Shown here: positions 27,501 to 35,825 of the stretch, piece by piece
Position numbering within the stretch: the first letter of the stretch is position 1
Layout: each line of letters opens with the position of its first letter
Position numbers and translations under genes: made by a program
Assembly: GCF_004345855.1 (NCBI RefSeq)
Contig: NZ_SLXN01000001.1
Coordinates: 1,054,001-1,118,000, forward strand
DNA length: 64,000 bases
Source: Sphingomonas sp. BK235
GTDB taxonomy: Bacteria; Pseudomonadota; Alphaproteobacteria; Sphingomonadales; Sphingomonadaceae
Reading direction: 5' to 3'
The notes under the pieces: model-generated
What the model was told of the DNA's origin: nothing
The model's input: the letters and a program-made list of their open reading frames with translations, nothing else
Databases searched by the model: none

Positions 27501-28809
27501 GCGCGGCATTGAGCCCGGCGATCCGGCGCGCGCGCGCGTGGACCGGCACAAGGATACGATCGCTGTTCACCCGCGCCAGACCCTCGGCATACAGGTCCTG
27601 CACCGAGGTCTGCTGGAAGCCAAGCGCGGCGGCGCGGATCTTATAGTCGACCGTCGGGGTCGCGAAGGCGCCGTTGAGCACCACGCGCGCGAGCACGTCA
27701 CGCCCGCTCACGCCCGGCATGATCGCACCCGGCGTCAGCAGCTTGGCGTCGACCGCGAAATTGCCGAAGCGGCTGTTGGCGAGGTCGAGCAGCCCGCCCG
27801 CGTCGACCGCGAGCGCCTGCGAGGCGAGCTTGATCCGCGTGTCCGCGCGGCGCTCGGCGAGCGTCACGTCGGCGGCGACGTTGAGCGCGGGGGCGGTCAG
27901 CCGCTCCACCGGTCCCTCGAGATAGAGGCCGGGCCGCGTCGGGCCGCGTACCTCGATATGGCCATCGCGCGCAGTGATGGCGAGGTTGGCGAGCTCGCCG
28001 CCGCCCAGGTTGGCCAGCAGCCGCCCCTGCCAAGACGCCCAGCTGCCGCGCCCGCCGATCGTCGCGGTGAGCGGCGCCTTCAGGCCGGCGAGCTGCGCCA
28101 CCGCGCCGTTGGCGGGCGCGGTGAGCCGCACGTCCACGTCGAGCTTGTTGTCGTCGGGTACCGCGTCGAGCCGCACCCGTGCGACGTCGCCGCCGGCGAC
28201 ACCGGGGGCGCGCAGCGTCGCCGCGTCGACGACGAGCTGGGCGCGGCGGTCGGCGATATGCGCCTGCCCGTCGAAGCGCGCGACATGGCGCGCGCCCGCC
28301 ACCGGCGGCTCCATCACGAAGCGGCCGACGTGGAGCCGGTTGATGTCGATGTCGAGGTCGGGCAGCAGCGGCGCGTTCGCGTCCTCGGGCGTGGTCGGCG
28401 TCGGCTTGAGTTCGGGGTTGCGCCGCAGCGTGATCAGATCGGCCGAGACGCTGCGCACGTCGACGTGGTTGCTGACGAAGGCGAACGGCCGCCAGTCGAG
28501 GTCGAGCCGCGGCGAGGTCAGGAACACGCCCTTGGGGTCGCTCACGCGCACGTCGCTCAGGCGAAGGTGGCCGTAGAGCGAGCCGTCGATCCGCCCGACC
28601 TTGATGTTCAGGCCCGACGCGGTGGTGTAGCCCCCGATCTTGTCGGCGACGAAGCGGCGGCCGGGATCGGTGTTGATCCCCAGCACGATCGCGACGACGA
28701 GCAGCACCAGCGCGGCGAGCACGATGCCGACCCACTTCAGCACGCGCTGCCACAAAGGGCGGCGGACGACGACGGTCTCGCCGGCGGTCGGGAGCGTGTC
28801 CTCGGCCAT
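24559..28809 (-). CDS. tamB: TamB: translocation and assembly module inner-membrane subunit
   Basis: 1416-residue AsmA/TamB-like protein that spans the periplasm and works with TamA in outer-membrane protein and lipid traffic. One N-terminal TM segment (VLKWVGIVLAALVLLVVAIVLGI, about 23-45) is followed by NTDPGRRFV and a long repetitive beta-rich body. The C-terminal DUF490/TamB domain includes DLRVRADNQLYVSGMGLESEW, the segment RGGALTDPDINILATT, LSRLLFGTNP and a final strand ending VQLRYSRDF. Its ATG shares one base with the tamA stop, so the pair is co-translated. Confidence 0.95.
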   Translation of the reverse strand: MAEDTLPTAGETVVVRRPLWQRVLKWVGIVLAALVLLVVAIVLGINTDPGRRFVADKIGGYTTASGLNIKVGRIDGSLYGHLRLSDVRVSDPKGVFLTSPRLDLDWRPFAFVSNHVDVRSVSADLITLRRNPELKPTPTTPEDANAPLLPDLDIDINRLHVGRFVMEPPVAGARHVARFDGQAHIADRRAQLVVDAATLRAPGVAGGDVARVRLDAVPDDNKLDVDVRLTAPANGAVAQLAGLKAPLTATIGGRGSWASWQGRLLANLGGGELANLAITARDGHIEVRGPTRPGLYLEGPVERLTAPALNVAADVTLAERRADTRIKLASQALAVDAGGLLDLANSRFGNFAVDAKLLTPGAIMPGVSGRDVLARVVLNGAFATPTVDYKIRAAALGFQQTSVQDLYAEGLARVNSDRILVPVHARARRIAGLNAALGGLTTNARIDGDLAIAMPNILSDNLRIRSDTIDATAIIAANMETGRYTGGLQGRVNNFRVDSVGIINVQTNADLVPGPNGGFGITGKVALQTKQLFNEGVRNFLGGNAVMSTRFGYSPTGVVTFQSLSLNAPQFRVTRGQGRFDPANGALLIDADAYSTQYGPLYARVTGSSTAPVVRLRAPRPGVGIGLANLDARVVGRGGAYQVNASGGTNYGAFTADVLVTPGNQLAVDIRRVLFAGIDFAGRVVQTAAGPFAGQVRFAGNGLNGHVALGAQGKYQRASVDARAAGATIPGMAGFSIGRAIVTADAVMYDKPQIVADAQVANLRYGATLLQTGRVKVDYRNGAGTAQALFNGSNGVPFRLAVNSRLSPSLYLVALSGAANNVAFRTAQPARIVPANGGYRLEPARLDFDKGSMRLAGRFGGGATQAQMRLDRLDLSLISALVPNLGVGGQATGSLDYVQSAGEAFPRADVRLNVNNFTRSSLVAVSEPVDIVFQGRLSSAAGEGRALIKRAGTPVGRLVATLTPSGSGRWSTRLMQGPLGGGIRYNGPAGVLFSFAGLAEQQLSGPIAIAADLGGTVAAPRVNGLIRADNLTYDNETYGTRLTNMRIAARFNNDRLELQQMQARAGQGTVQAQGNVGLAAAQGFPLDLTVAMRNAQLARSDALGATASGDVRIQNGANGGLISGQINIPNARYEIIRQGAAEVPELTGVRKKSEVRAAQAAAAAAEAAGRPAAPASPPGLFKLDLRVRADNQLYVSGMGLESEWEMDLRVGGTSAAPTIAGGLDLVRGTYSFAGKRFEVERGQVRFRGGALTDPDINILATTTNDNVTFNIAITGTGQRPQIAFTSTPSLPQDEVLSRLLFGTNPENLSATEAIQLASALNSLRGSGGGLNPLGKLRSATGFDRLRILGADEATGRGSALAAGKYLTDDIYIEIVTDARGFTATQLTIALTRAISVLSQAGSFGGSNVQLRYSRDF

Positions 28810-31043
28810 CAGAATGCCTGCCCGATCGAGATGTAGAGCGCGATCTTGCTGTCCCCTTCGCGCGGGTTGAGCGGCGTCGCGACGTCGACGCGCAGCGGCC
28901 CGAAATTGGTGTAGAAGCGGCCACCGATACCGGCGCCGAGGCGCAAGTCGCTGCCCTTCGGCAGGCTGCTCTCATAGGCGTTGCCGGCATCGATGAAGGG
29001 CACGATGCCGAAATTCCCGAACCGGTAGCGCGCCTCCAGCGCGAATTCGTTGATGCTGCGGCCGCCGAGCGGGCGAAGGTCGGCACGATCGACGTTGCCG
29101 TTCTCGTCGGGCGTCAGCGACGCGACGGGCTCGAGCGGGCCGAGCCGCTGGAAGCCATAGCCGCGCACCGACCCGCCCCCGCCGCCATAGTAACGCCGCG
29201 ACGGCGCGATGTCGTCGCGCGCGATGCCGAAGATGCTGCCGGCGCGCGCGCGGCCCGCGATCACCAGGCTGTCGCTCACCGGATAATAAGCGGTGCCCTC
29301 GATCAGCGTGCGCGCATAGGGCTTGGTCTGGCCCGAGACCGACACTTCGGGGCTGACGTTGAGCTTGAGGCGATAACCGCGGGTCGGGTTGAGCAGATCG
29401 TCCGACGTGTCGAACAGCACCTGTCCGGGCAGCGCGACCACGCCATAGGTGCGGCGGTCGCGGGCGAAATCGTCGAAGTCGAACACGCTCTCGTTGGTGC
29501 CGACCAGCTCGAAGCCATAAGCGTAGGTGAACCGCTTCTGCCAGATCGGAGTCGAGTCATAGCTGACGCGGCCGGAGATCGTGCCGGTGAAGGCGTCGAA
29601 CGCGTCGTAGCTCGAGTGATTGGCGCTGGCGAGCAGGCTGACGGTGCGGTCGCGCTTGCCCGCGTTCTGGCGGCGCAGCCCGACCGACAGGCCCTGCTGC
29701 TGCGTGCCCGCGATCACGCCGAGGATCAGCGCACCCTCGGGCGGGAAGCGGTTGCGGTTGGTGAAATTGGCCTCGGCCTTGATACCCTCGCCGGTGTTGA
29801 AGCCGACCGAGCCCGACAGGCTCTTCGCCGGCCCGCGCGTCTGCCGCACCAGCAGGTCGACCTGCTCGGTCCCGTCCGCCGCGGTGACGCCGGTGCGCAC
29901 CGGCTCGACTCCGACGCCGTTGAACAGCCCGGTCGCGACCAAAGCCTCGCGCAGGTCGTCGGTGAGCCGCGCGTCGTACAGCTGCCCCTGATCGAAGCGC
30001 GGGAAGACGTTGAGGTGCTTGAGGTCGAACACCGGGTCGCCCTCGGTCCGCAGCGTGCCGAACGAGGAGCGCGGCCCGGTGTCGACCGGCAGGGTGTAAT
30101 CGCCCTTGCCGGTCTGCTCGTCGAGCAGCACGTCGCGCTCGCCGACCTTGACGAAGGGATAGCCCTGCTGCGGCAGGCGCAGGCTGACATTGGCCTCGGC
30201 GCCCTGGATCCGCGCCGCCTCGATCGGGTCGCCGACCTTGAGCGGCAGCTCGCGGCGAACCAGCTCAGGCGGCTGGGTCGCCCCTGCCTTCACGGTGACG
30301 CTGCCGAGCTTGTACTGCTGCCCCGGCGTGGCGGTGACCAAAGCGCGCAGCTTCGCCGGCGTCCCCGCCACGGTTTCCACCGTCGAGGCGGCGGTGCCGT
30401 CATAATAGCCCAGCGACTTCATCAGCCGCAGCGCGAGCTGCTCGTCCTCGCGCGCGCGCGCCGACACCTGGGTCGCATTGTCCGCCTTGCCGCCGCCCTT
30501 CTTGAGCGCCGACAGCGAGTCGAACTCGTCGGTGAGGCCCAGCGGGTCGAGCCCCTGCACCTCGCTGGCGTAGCGGATATCGGGCTGATCGGTGCTCGCC
30601 GGATCGGCGACGGTCTGGAGCGGCGTGGTATCGAAGGTGGAGAGCGGCTCGAGCGGCCGCGCGAGCTGCGGATCCTGCGGCGGTGCGGGGGGCAGCTCGC
30701 CCGGTGTGATCGGCTGCTGCGCGGCTGCCTGGGCAGGCGCCTGCGACGGGTCGGTCGTCGGCTGCGGGGTCGCGGGCGGTGGCGTCGCCGCATTGTCCGC
30801 GGGCATCGGCTCGAGCGGCGCGTTCAGATCGCCCGACAGCGGCGGCAGGGCGGCGTCGAACTCTGCCTCGGGAACGATCGGCGTGGTGTCGGCCGGGGGC
30901 GTCGTCTCGGCCGGCGGCGGCGAGTCCGGTCCCTGGGCGGGAGCGCTGCCGGGCTTCTGGAGCTGCGCCTGCGCCGCGGCACATCCCAGCGCCAAACCCG
31001 CGGTGGCGAGCAGAAGGCGCGATCGACGAACAGTAAAAGACAA
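28809..31043 (-). CDS. tamA: TamA: BamA/Omp85-family outer-membrane protein
   Basis: 744 residues. The signal peptide (about 1-27) ends AQA. A Pro/Ala/Gln-rich low-complexity stretch fills about 28-140, then POTRA-type domains (about 200-440) and a 16-strand Omp85 barrel. The barrel has the VRGYGF lid-lock motif in GGGGGSVRGYGFQRLGP and a C-terminal Phe in ALYISIGQAF (beta-signal). The frame starts at TTG 31043 with AGGGG 8 nt upstream; no ATG or GTG precedes the signal peptide. The 110-residue disordered segment before the POTRAs is longer than usual for TamA. Confidence 0.9.
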   Translation of the reverse strand: MSFTVRRSRLLLATAGLALGCAAAQAQLQKPGSAPAQGPDSPPPAETTPPADTTPIVPEAEFDAALPPLSGDLNAPLEPMPADNAATPPPATPQPTTDPSQAPAQAAAQQPITPGELPPAPPQDPQLARPLEPLSTFDTTPLQTVADPASTDQPDIRYASEVQGLDPLGLTDEFDSLSALKKGGGKADNATQVSARAREDEQLALRLMKSLGYYDGTAASTVETVAGTPAKLRALVTATPGQQYKLGSVTVKAGATQPPELVRRELPLKVGDPIEAARIQGAEANVSLRLPQQGYPFVKVGERDVLLDEQTGKGDYTLPVDTGPRSSFGTLRTEGDPVFDLKHLNVFPRFDQGQLYDARLTDDLREALVATGLFNGVGVEPVRTGVTAADGTEQVDLLVRQTRGPAKSLSGSVGFNTGEGIKAEANFTNRNRFPPEGALILGVIAGTQQQGLSVGLRRQNAGKRDRTVSLLASANHSSYDAFDAFTGTISGRVSYDSTPIWQKRFTYAYGFELVGTNESVFDFDDFARDRRTYGVVALPGQVLFDTSDDLLNPTRGYRLKLNVSPEVSVSGQTKPYARTLIEGTAYYPVSDSLVIAGRARAGSIFGIARDDIAPSRRYYGGGGGSVRGYGFQRLGPLEPVASLTPDENGNVDRADLRPLGGRSINEFALEARYRFGNFGIVPFIDAGNAYESSLPKGSDLRLGAGIGGRFYTNFGPLRVDVATPLNPREGDSKIALYISIGQAF

Positions 31044-31205
31044 GCAATACGCCCCTTTAGGCAGGGCATGCGGCGTTCCGCTGAGCCCCCGTCATCCTGC
31101 AACGAGCCAGCGCGGGATCGGTTTCATCATGACGACGTGCCGGCGCTGCGAGGAGCTTCGCCGTGACGGGTCGCCGCCGTGAAAAATCTGGCACCCTTGC
31201 GAAAC

Positions 31206-31218
31206 ATTTGCGACAAAT
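31206..31218. promoter_or_regulatory. Operator-like dyad upstream of the RND operon
   Basis: ATTTG-CGA-CAAAT (31206-31218) is an A/T-rich inverted repeat in the 225-nt gap between the divergent tamA and efflux operons, 50 nt before the adaptor ATG. TTGCGA occurs twice nearby (from 31197 and 31208). A TetR/MarR-type repressor often controls such pumps, but no regulator gene adjoins. The rest of 31044-31268 holds no supported gene. Confidence 0.3.
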
Positions 31219-31268
31219 TGCGGTTAGGCGCCGGGGCAGCCCGAAGTTTCGCGGGGACAAGGTAGAGA

Positions 31269-32501
31269 ATGCGTATCGAGGTTCGGCCGGGCCGCCAGGT
31301 CATCGGCGGCGCGGCGGCGTCGGCGCTGCTCGCGCTCGCGGCGTGCGGCGGCGGCGGGCAGCCCCAGGGCAAGGAGAAAGGCGGCGCACCGGGTCAGGCG
31401 GGCCCGGTGACGGTCGGCTATGTCGTCGTCCAGCCCACGTCGGTGCCGACCACGAGCGAGCTGCCCGGCCGCACCGTCGCCTATCAGAGCTCGGAGGTGC
31501 GCCCGCAGGTCTCGGGCGTGATCCAGCGCCGCTTCTTCACCGAAGGCGCGATCGTCAAGCGCGGCCAGCCGCTCTACCAGATCGATCCCTCGCTCTATCG
31601 CGCCAGCGCCAACCAGGCGAGCGCCAACGTCGCCAACGCCCAGGCCACCTATGACGCCGCCAAGATCCGGGCGGACCGCTACAAGCCGCTCGCCGACATG
31701 GAGGCGATCAGCGCGCAGGACTATACCGACGCCGTGGCGACGCAGCGCCAGGCGGCGGCGACGATCGCGGTCAACCGCGCGCAGCTCGATACCGCGCGCG
31801 TGAACCTGCGCTTCACCACCGTGCCCGCGCCGATCACCGGGCGGATCGGCCGCTCGCTCTTCACCGTCGGCGCGCTGGTGAGCGCGACCCAGACCGACCC
31901 GCTCGCGACGATCCAGCAGCTCGACCCGATGTTCGTCGATATCCAGCAGTCGAGCGCCAACCTGCTCGCGCTGCGCCGCAGCCTCGCCTCGGGCGGCGCG
32001 GTGCCCGCGCGCGCGGAGGTGACGCTGAAGCTCGAGGACGGCAGCGACTACGGTATCAAGGGCACGGTCGAGTTCGCCGAGGTAGTGGTCGATCCCAGCA
32101 CCGGGACGGTCGCGCTGCGTGCGCGCTTCCCTAACCCCAACGGGCTGCTGCTGCCGGGCATGTTCGTGCGCGCGGTCTTCTCGCAGTCGATCCAGCAGAA
32201 CGCCTTCCTCGTCCCCCAGACCGCGATCAACCGCGATGCCAAGGGCAATGCCACGCTCTACGTCGTCGCCGCGAACAACCGGGCCGAGCAGCGCACCGTC
32301 ACCGCCGAGCGGACCCAGGGCGCCTATTGGGTCGTGATCGACGGGCTGAAAGCGGGTGACAAGGTGATCACCCAGGGTCTCGCGAACGTGAAGCCCAAGA
32401 CCCCGCTCCAGCCCGTGCCGGCCGACACGCCGCAGAAGGTCCAGGCGCCCTCGCCCGAGCAGATGGAGAAGATGTCGTCGGCCAAGGGCAAGGCTGGCTG
32501 A
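31269..32501 (+). CDS. RND efflux adaptor (membrane fusion protein)
   Basis: 410-residue AcrA/MexA-type periplasmic adaptor. The signal peptide has lipobox LAAC (Cys28) followed by a Gly-rich linker. The lipoyl/barrel-sandwich halves are ELPGRTVAYQSSEVRPQVSGVIQRRFFTEGAIVKRGQPLYQID and the later TVPAPITGRIGRSLFTVGALVSA, flanking the alpha-helical hairpin. The beta-barrel and membrane-proximal domains follow (GLLLPGMFVRAVF). AAGGTAGAGA precedes the ATG. First gene of a complete tripartite pump operon; it joins the inner-membrane pump to the outer-membrane channel. Confidence 0.95.
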   Translation: MRIEVRPGRQVIGGAAASALLALAACGGGGQPQGKEKGGAPGQAGPVTVGYVVVQPTSVPTTSELPGRTVAYQSSEVRPQVSGVIQRRFFTEGAIVKRGQPLYQIDPSLYRASANQASANVANAQATYDAAKIRADRYKPLADMEAISAQDYTDAVATQRQAAATIAVNRAQLDTARVNLRFTTVPAPITGRIGRSLFTVGALVSATQTDPLATIQQLDPMFVDIQQSSANLLALRRSLASGGAVPARAEVTLKLEDGSDYGIKGTVEFAEVVVDPSTGTVALRARFPNPNGLLLPGMFVRAVFSQSIQQNAFLVPQTAINRDAKGNATLYVVAANNRAEQRTVTAERTQGAYWVVIDGLKAGDKVITQGLANVKPKTPLQPVPADTPQKVQAPSPEQMEKMSSAKGKAG

Positions 32502-32507
32502 TCCCGC

Positions 32508-35500
32508 ATGTCCCGCATCTTCATCGATCGGCCGATCTTCGCCTGGGTACTCGCCATCATCGTGATGCTGGCGGGCGTGGGCGCGATCCTGTCGCTGCCG
32601 ATCGCGCAATATCCCGACGTCGCGCCGCCGCAGGTCTCGATCCGGGCGACCTTCCCCGGCGCCAACGCGCAGACGCTGCAGAACAGCGTCACCCAGGTGA
32701 TCGAGCAGCAGCTCACCGGCATCGACGGCCTGCTCTACTTCCAGTCGAGCTCGTCGAGCCGTGGCTCGGTGACGATCACCGCCACGTTCGACAAGGGCAC
32801 CGACCCCGATATCGCGCAGGTCCAGGTGCAGAACCAGGTGCAGCAGTCGCTCAGCCGGCTGCCGCAGCAGGTGCAGCAGCAGGGACTGGTGGTGCGCAAG
32901 TCCAACCCGGACTTCCTGCTGATCGTCGGCGTCTATGACGTCACCGACAAGCTCACCAACCAGGACGTGTCGGACTATCTCGTCTCCAACCTCCAGGACC
33001 CGCTCGGGCGTATCCAGGGCGTCGGCGACACCAACGTGTTCGGCTCGCAATATGCCATGCGGGTGTGGCTCGATCCGGAGAAGCTCAACAGCTTCCAGCT
33101 GATGCCCGGCGACGTCGTCACCGCGATCACCAACCAGAACACCGAGGTCGCCGCGGGTGAGGTCGGCGGCCAGCCGATGCCGTCGACGCAGATGCTCAAC
33201 GCGATCGTCACCGCGCAGTCGCGGCTCCAGACGCCCGCCGAATTCGCCAACATCATCCTCAAGACGCAGAGCAGCGGCGCCACCGTACGGCTCGCCGACG
33301 TGGCGCGGATCGAGCTGGGCGCGGAGAGCTACAATGCGTTCAGCCGCGTCAACCGCCACCCCGGCGCGGGCATCGCGGTGCTGCTCGCCCCCGGTGCCGA
33401 CGCGCTGAAGACCGCCGAGCTGGTCAAGGCGCAGGTCGCCGCCGCGGCCAAGGGCTTCCCGCCCGGCCTCGAATATGCCTTCGCCAACGACACCACCGAC
33501 TTCATCAAGCTGTCGATCGAGGAGGTGGTGAAGACGCTGATCGAGGCGATCATCCTCGTCGTGATCGTCATGTTCGTGTTCCTCCAGAGCTGGCGCGCCA
33601 CGCTGGTGCCCGCGATCGCGGTGCCGGTGGTGCTGCTCGGCACCTTCGCGGTCTTCTACGTCGCCGGCTTCTCGATCAACACGCTGACCTTGTTCGGCCT
33701 CGTCCTCGCGATCGGTCTGCTGGTCGATGACGCGATCGTGGTGGTCGAGAATGTCGAGCGGCTGCTCGACGAGAATCCCGGCATGACCCCGCGCGAGGCG
33801 ACGATCGAGTCGATGAAGGAGATCACCGTCGCGCTGGTCGCGATCGCGCTGGTGCTCTCCGCGGTGTTCATGCCGATGGCCTTCTTCGGCGGCTCGACCG
33901 GCGTGATCTACCGCCAATTCTCGCTGACGATCGTGTCGGCGATGGTGCTCTCGGTGCTGGTCGCGGTGATCCTCTCGCCCGCGCTCACCGCCACGCTGCT
34001 CAAGCAGAGCCACGACGAGCACGGCGATCCGATCGAGCAGAGCTGGCTGGGGCGCAAGTTCCCCAAGGTGGCGCATCTGCTCGAGCGCGCGCGCGACAAG
34101 TTCAACGACACGTTCGACAAGGGCGTCGCCCGCTACGTCGCCGGCGTGCGCCGCGTGATCGATCGCAAATGGATCTTCCTGCTGGTCTATGCCGGGACGG
34201 TGGCGCTGCTCGCGATCCTGTTCCTGCGCATGCCGACGGGCTTCCTGCCGACCGAGGACCAGGGCAGCGCGATCGTGCAATTCCAGCTGCCCGCCGGCGC
34301 CACGCGCGCGCGCACCGAGGAGGTGCAGCACCGCGTCGAGGATTATCTCGCCGGCAGCGAGGGCAAGAACGTCCGCACCATGTTCACCGTCAGCGGCGGC
34401 GGCGGCGGCGGCGTCAGCGGGCAGAACACCGGCCAGGGCTTCGTCAACCTGACGCCGTGGGACGATCGCAAGGGCAAGGAGAATACCGCCGACGCGATCG
34501 TGGCGCGCGCCTCCGCGGCGTTCCGCGGCCTGCGCGACGCGCGCGTCTTCGCGCTGGTGCCGCCCGCGATCCGCGGCCTCGGCCAGTCCAACGGCTTCAC
34601 CATGGAGCTGCAGAACACCAGCGGCATGACCGCGGAGAAGTTCAACGACGCGCGCGACCGGCTGCTCGCGCTCGCCAACGCCGACCCCGCGCTCACCGCG
34701 GTGCGCCTGACCGAGCTGCCCGACGTCGGCACGCTCAAGGTCGACGTCGACCAGCAGAAGCTCGCCGCCTTCGGGCTGAGCCAGGCGGACGTCAACACGA
34801 CGCTGTCGACCGCCTGGGGCGGCCGCTATGTCAACGACTTCATCGATCGCGGCCGCGTCAAACGCGTGTTCGTGCAGGGCGACGCGCCTTATCGCGCCGC
34901 GCCGACCGACCTCAACCAATGGTTCGTTCGCGGCAGCGGCGGGCAGATGGTGCCCTTCTCCGCCTTCGCGCGGATCGGCTGGAGCCAGGCGCCCGTGATC
35001 CTGTCGCGCTTCAACGGCGTTCCCTCGTTCGAATTCCAGGGGTCGGCCGCGGCGGGCAGGAGCTCGGGCGACGCGATGGCGCGGATCCAGGAGCTCGCCG
35101 GGCAGATCCCGGGGACCAGCGTCGCCTGGGCCGGGCTGTCGTATCAGGAGCGGCTGTCGTCCGGGCAGGCGCCCCTGCTCTACGGCCTGTCGATCCTGGT
35201 CGTCTTCCTCTGCCTCGCCGCGCTGTACGAGAGCTGGTCGATCCCGTTCGCGGTGCTGCTGGTGATCCCGCTCGGGCTCATCGGCGCGATCCTGTTCACC
35301 ACGCTGCGCGGGCTGGTCAACGACGTCTACCTCCAGATCGGGCTGCTGACGACGATGGGGCTGGCGGCGAAGAACGCGATCCTGATGATCGAGTTCGCCG
35401 AACAGGAGGAGAAGAAGGGCAAGCGCGTGATCGACGCCGCGCTCTCCGCCGCGCGGATCCGGCTGCGACCGATCATCATGACCAGCCTCGCCTTCATCTT

Positions 35501-35825
35501 CGGCGTGCTGCCGCTGGCGATCTCGACCGGCGCGGGCGCCAACAGCCGGATCGCGATCGGCACCTCGGTGATCGGCGGCATGCTGACCGCGACGGTGCTG
35601 GCGATCTTCTACATTCCCTTGTTCTTCGTGCTGGTGCGCCGCGGCTTCCGCGACGGTCTCAAGGGCCTGCGCCGCGGTGCCGACCCGAGCCCGGACGAGG
35701 GCGAGGGCGGTGACGATCACGGCGGCCCCGGCGGCGGGGGCGGCACCCCCGGCGGCGAGCGCCCGCCGCAGCTGCCGCGCCCGATCGACCACCCCGCGCT
35801 GCCCGCGCCGGAGCCTGCCCGATGA
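32508..35825 (+). CDS. RND multidrug efflux permease (HAE1, AcrB/MexB-like)
   Basis: 1105-residue proton-driven pump with 12 TM segments and two large periplasmic loops. The N-terminus SRIFIDRPIFAWVLAIIVMLAG and the TM4 proton-relay LLVDDAIVVVENVER (Asp-Asp pair) are diagnostic of the HAE1 class. After TM12 it has an extended cytoplasmic tail of about 60 residues rich in Gly/Asp/Pro, longer than in AcrB. Start is 6 nt after the adaptor stop. The stop overlaps the outer-membrane gene by 4 nt. Confidence 0.96.
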   Translation: MSRIFIDRPIFAWVLAIIVMLAGVGAILSLPIAQYPDVAPPQVSIRATFPGANAQTLQNSVTQVIEQQLTGIDGLLYFQSSSSSRGSVTITATFDKGTDPDIAQVQVQNQVQQSLSRLPQQVQQQGLVVRKSNPDFLLIVGVYDVTDKLTNQDVSDYLVSNLQDPLGRIQGVGDTNVFGSQYAMRVWLDPEKLNSFQLMPGDVVTAITNQNTEVAAGEVGGQPMPSTQMLNAIVTAQSRLQTPAEFANIILKTQSSGATVRLADVARIELGAESYNAFSRVNRHPGAGIAVLLAPGADALKTAELVKAQVAAAAKGFPPGLEYAFANDTTDFIKLSIEEVVKTLIEAIILVVIVMFVFLQSWRATLVPAIAVPVVLLGTFAVFYVAGFSINTLTLFGLVLAIGLLVDDAIVVVENVERLLDENPGMTPREATIESMKEITVALVAIALVLSAVFMPMAFFGGSTGVIYRQFSLTIVSAMVLSVLVAVILSPALTATLLKQSHDEHGDPIEQSWLGRKFPKVAHLLERARDKFNDTFDKGVARYVAGVRRVIDRKWIFLLVYAGTVALLAILFLRMPTGFLPTEDQGSAIVQFQLPAGATRARTEEVQHRVEDYLAGSEGKNVRTMFTVSGGGGGGVSGQNTGQGFVNLTPWDDRKGKENTADAIVARASAAFRGLRDARVFALVPPAIRGLGQSNGFTMELQNTSGMTAEKFNDARDRLLALANADPALTAVRLTELPDVGTLKVDVDQQKLAAFGLSQADVNTTLSTAWGGRYVNDFIDRGRVKRVFVQGDAPYRAAPTDLNQWFVRGSGGQMVPFSAFARIGWSQAPVILSRFNGVPSFEFQGSAAAGRSSGDAMARIQELAGQIPGTSVAWAGLSYQERLSSGQAPLLYGLSILVVFLCLAALYESWSIPFAVLLVIPLGLIGAILFTTLRGLVNDVYLQIGLLTTMGLAAKNAILMIEFAEQEEKKGKRVIDAALSAARIRLRPIIMTSLAFIFGVLPLAISTGAGANSRIAIGTSVIGGMLTATVLAIFYIPLFFVLVRRGFRDGLKGLRRGADPSPDEGEGGDDHGGPGGGGGTPGGERPPQLPRPIDHPALPAPEPAR

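Noticed and set aside
31068..31166. Short plus-strand ORF in the tamA/efflux divergent gap
   Set aside because: No SD, no recognisable features, and located in the probable promoter region.
31224..35792. 1522-residue open frame on the minus strand opposite the RND pump genes
   Set aside because: Composition is Arg/Asp/Gln/His-rich low-complexity typical of antisense shadows in GC-rich DNA; the plus-strand frame has full RND homology.
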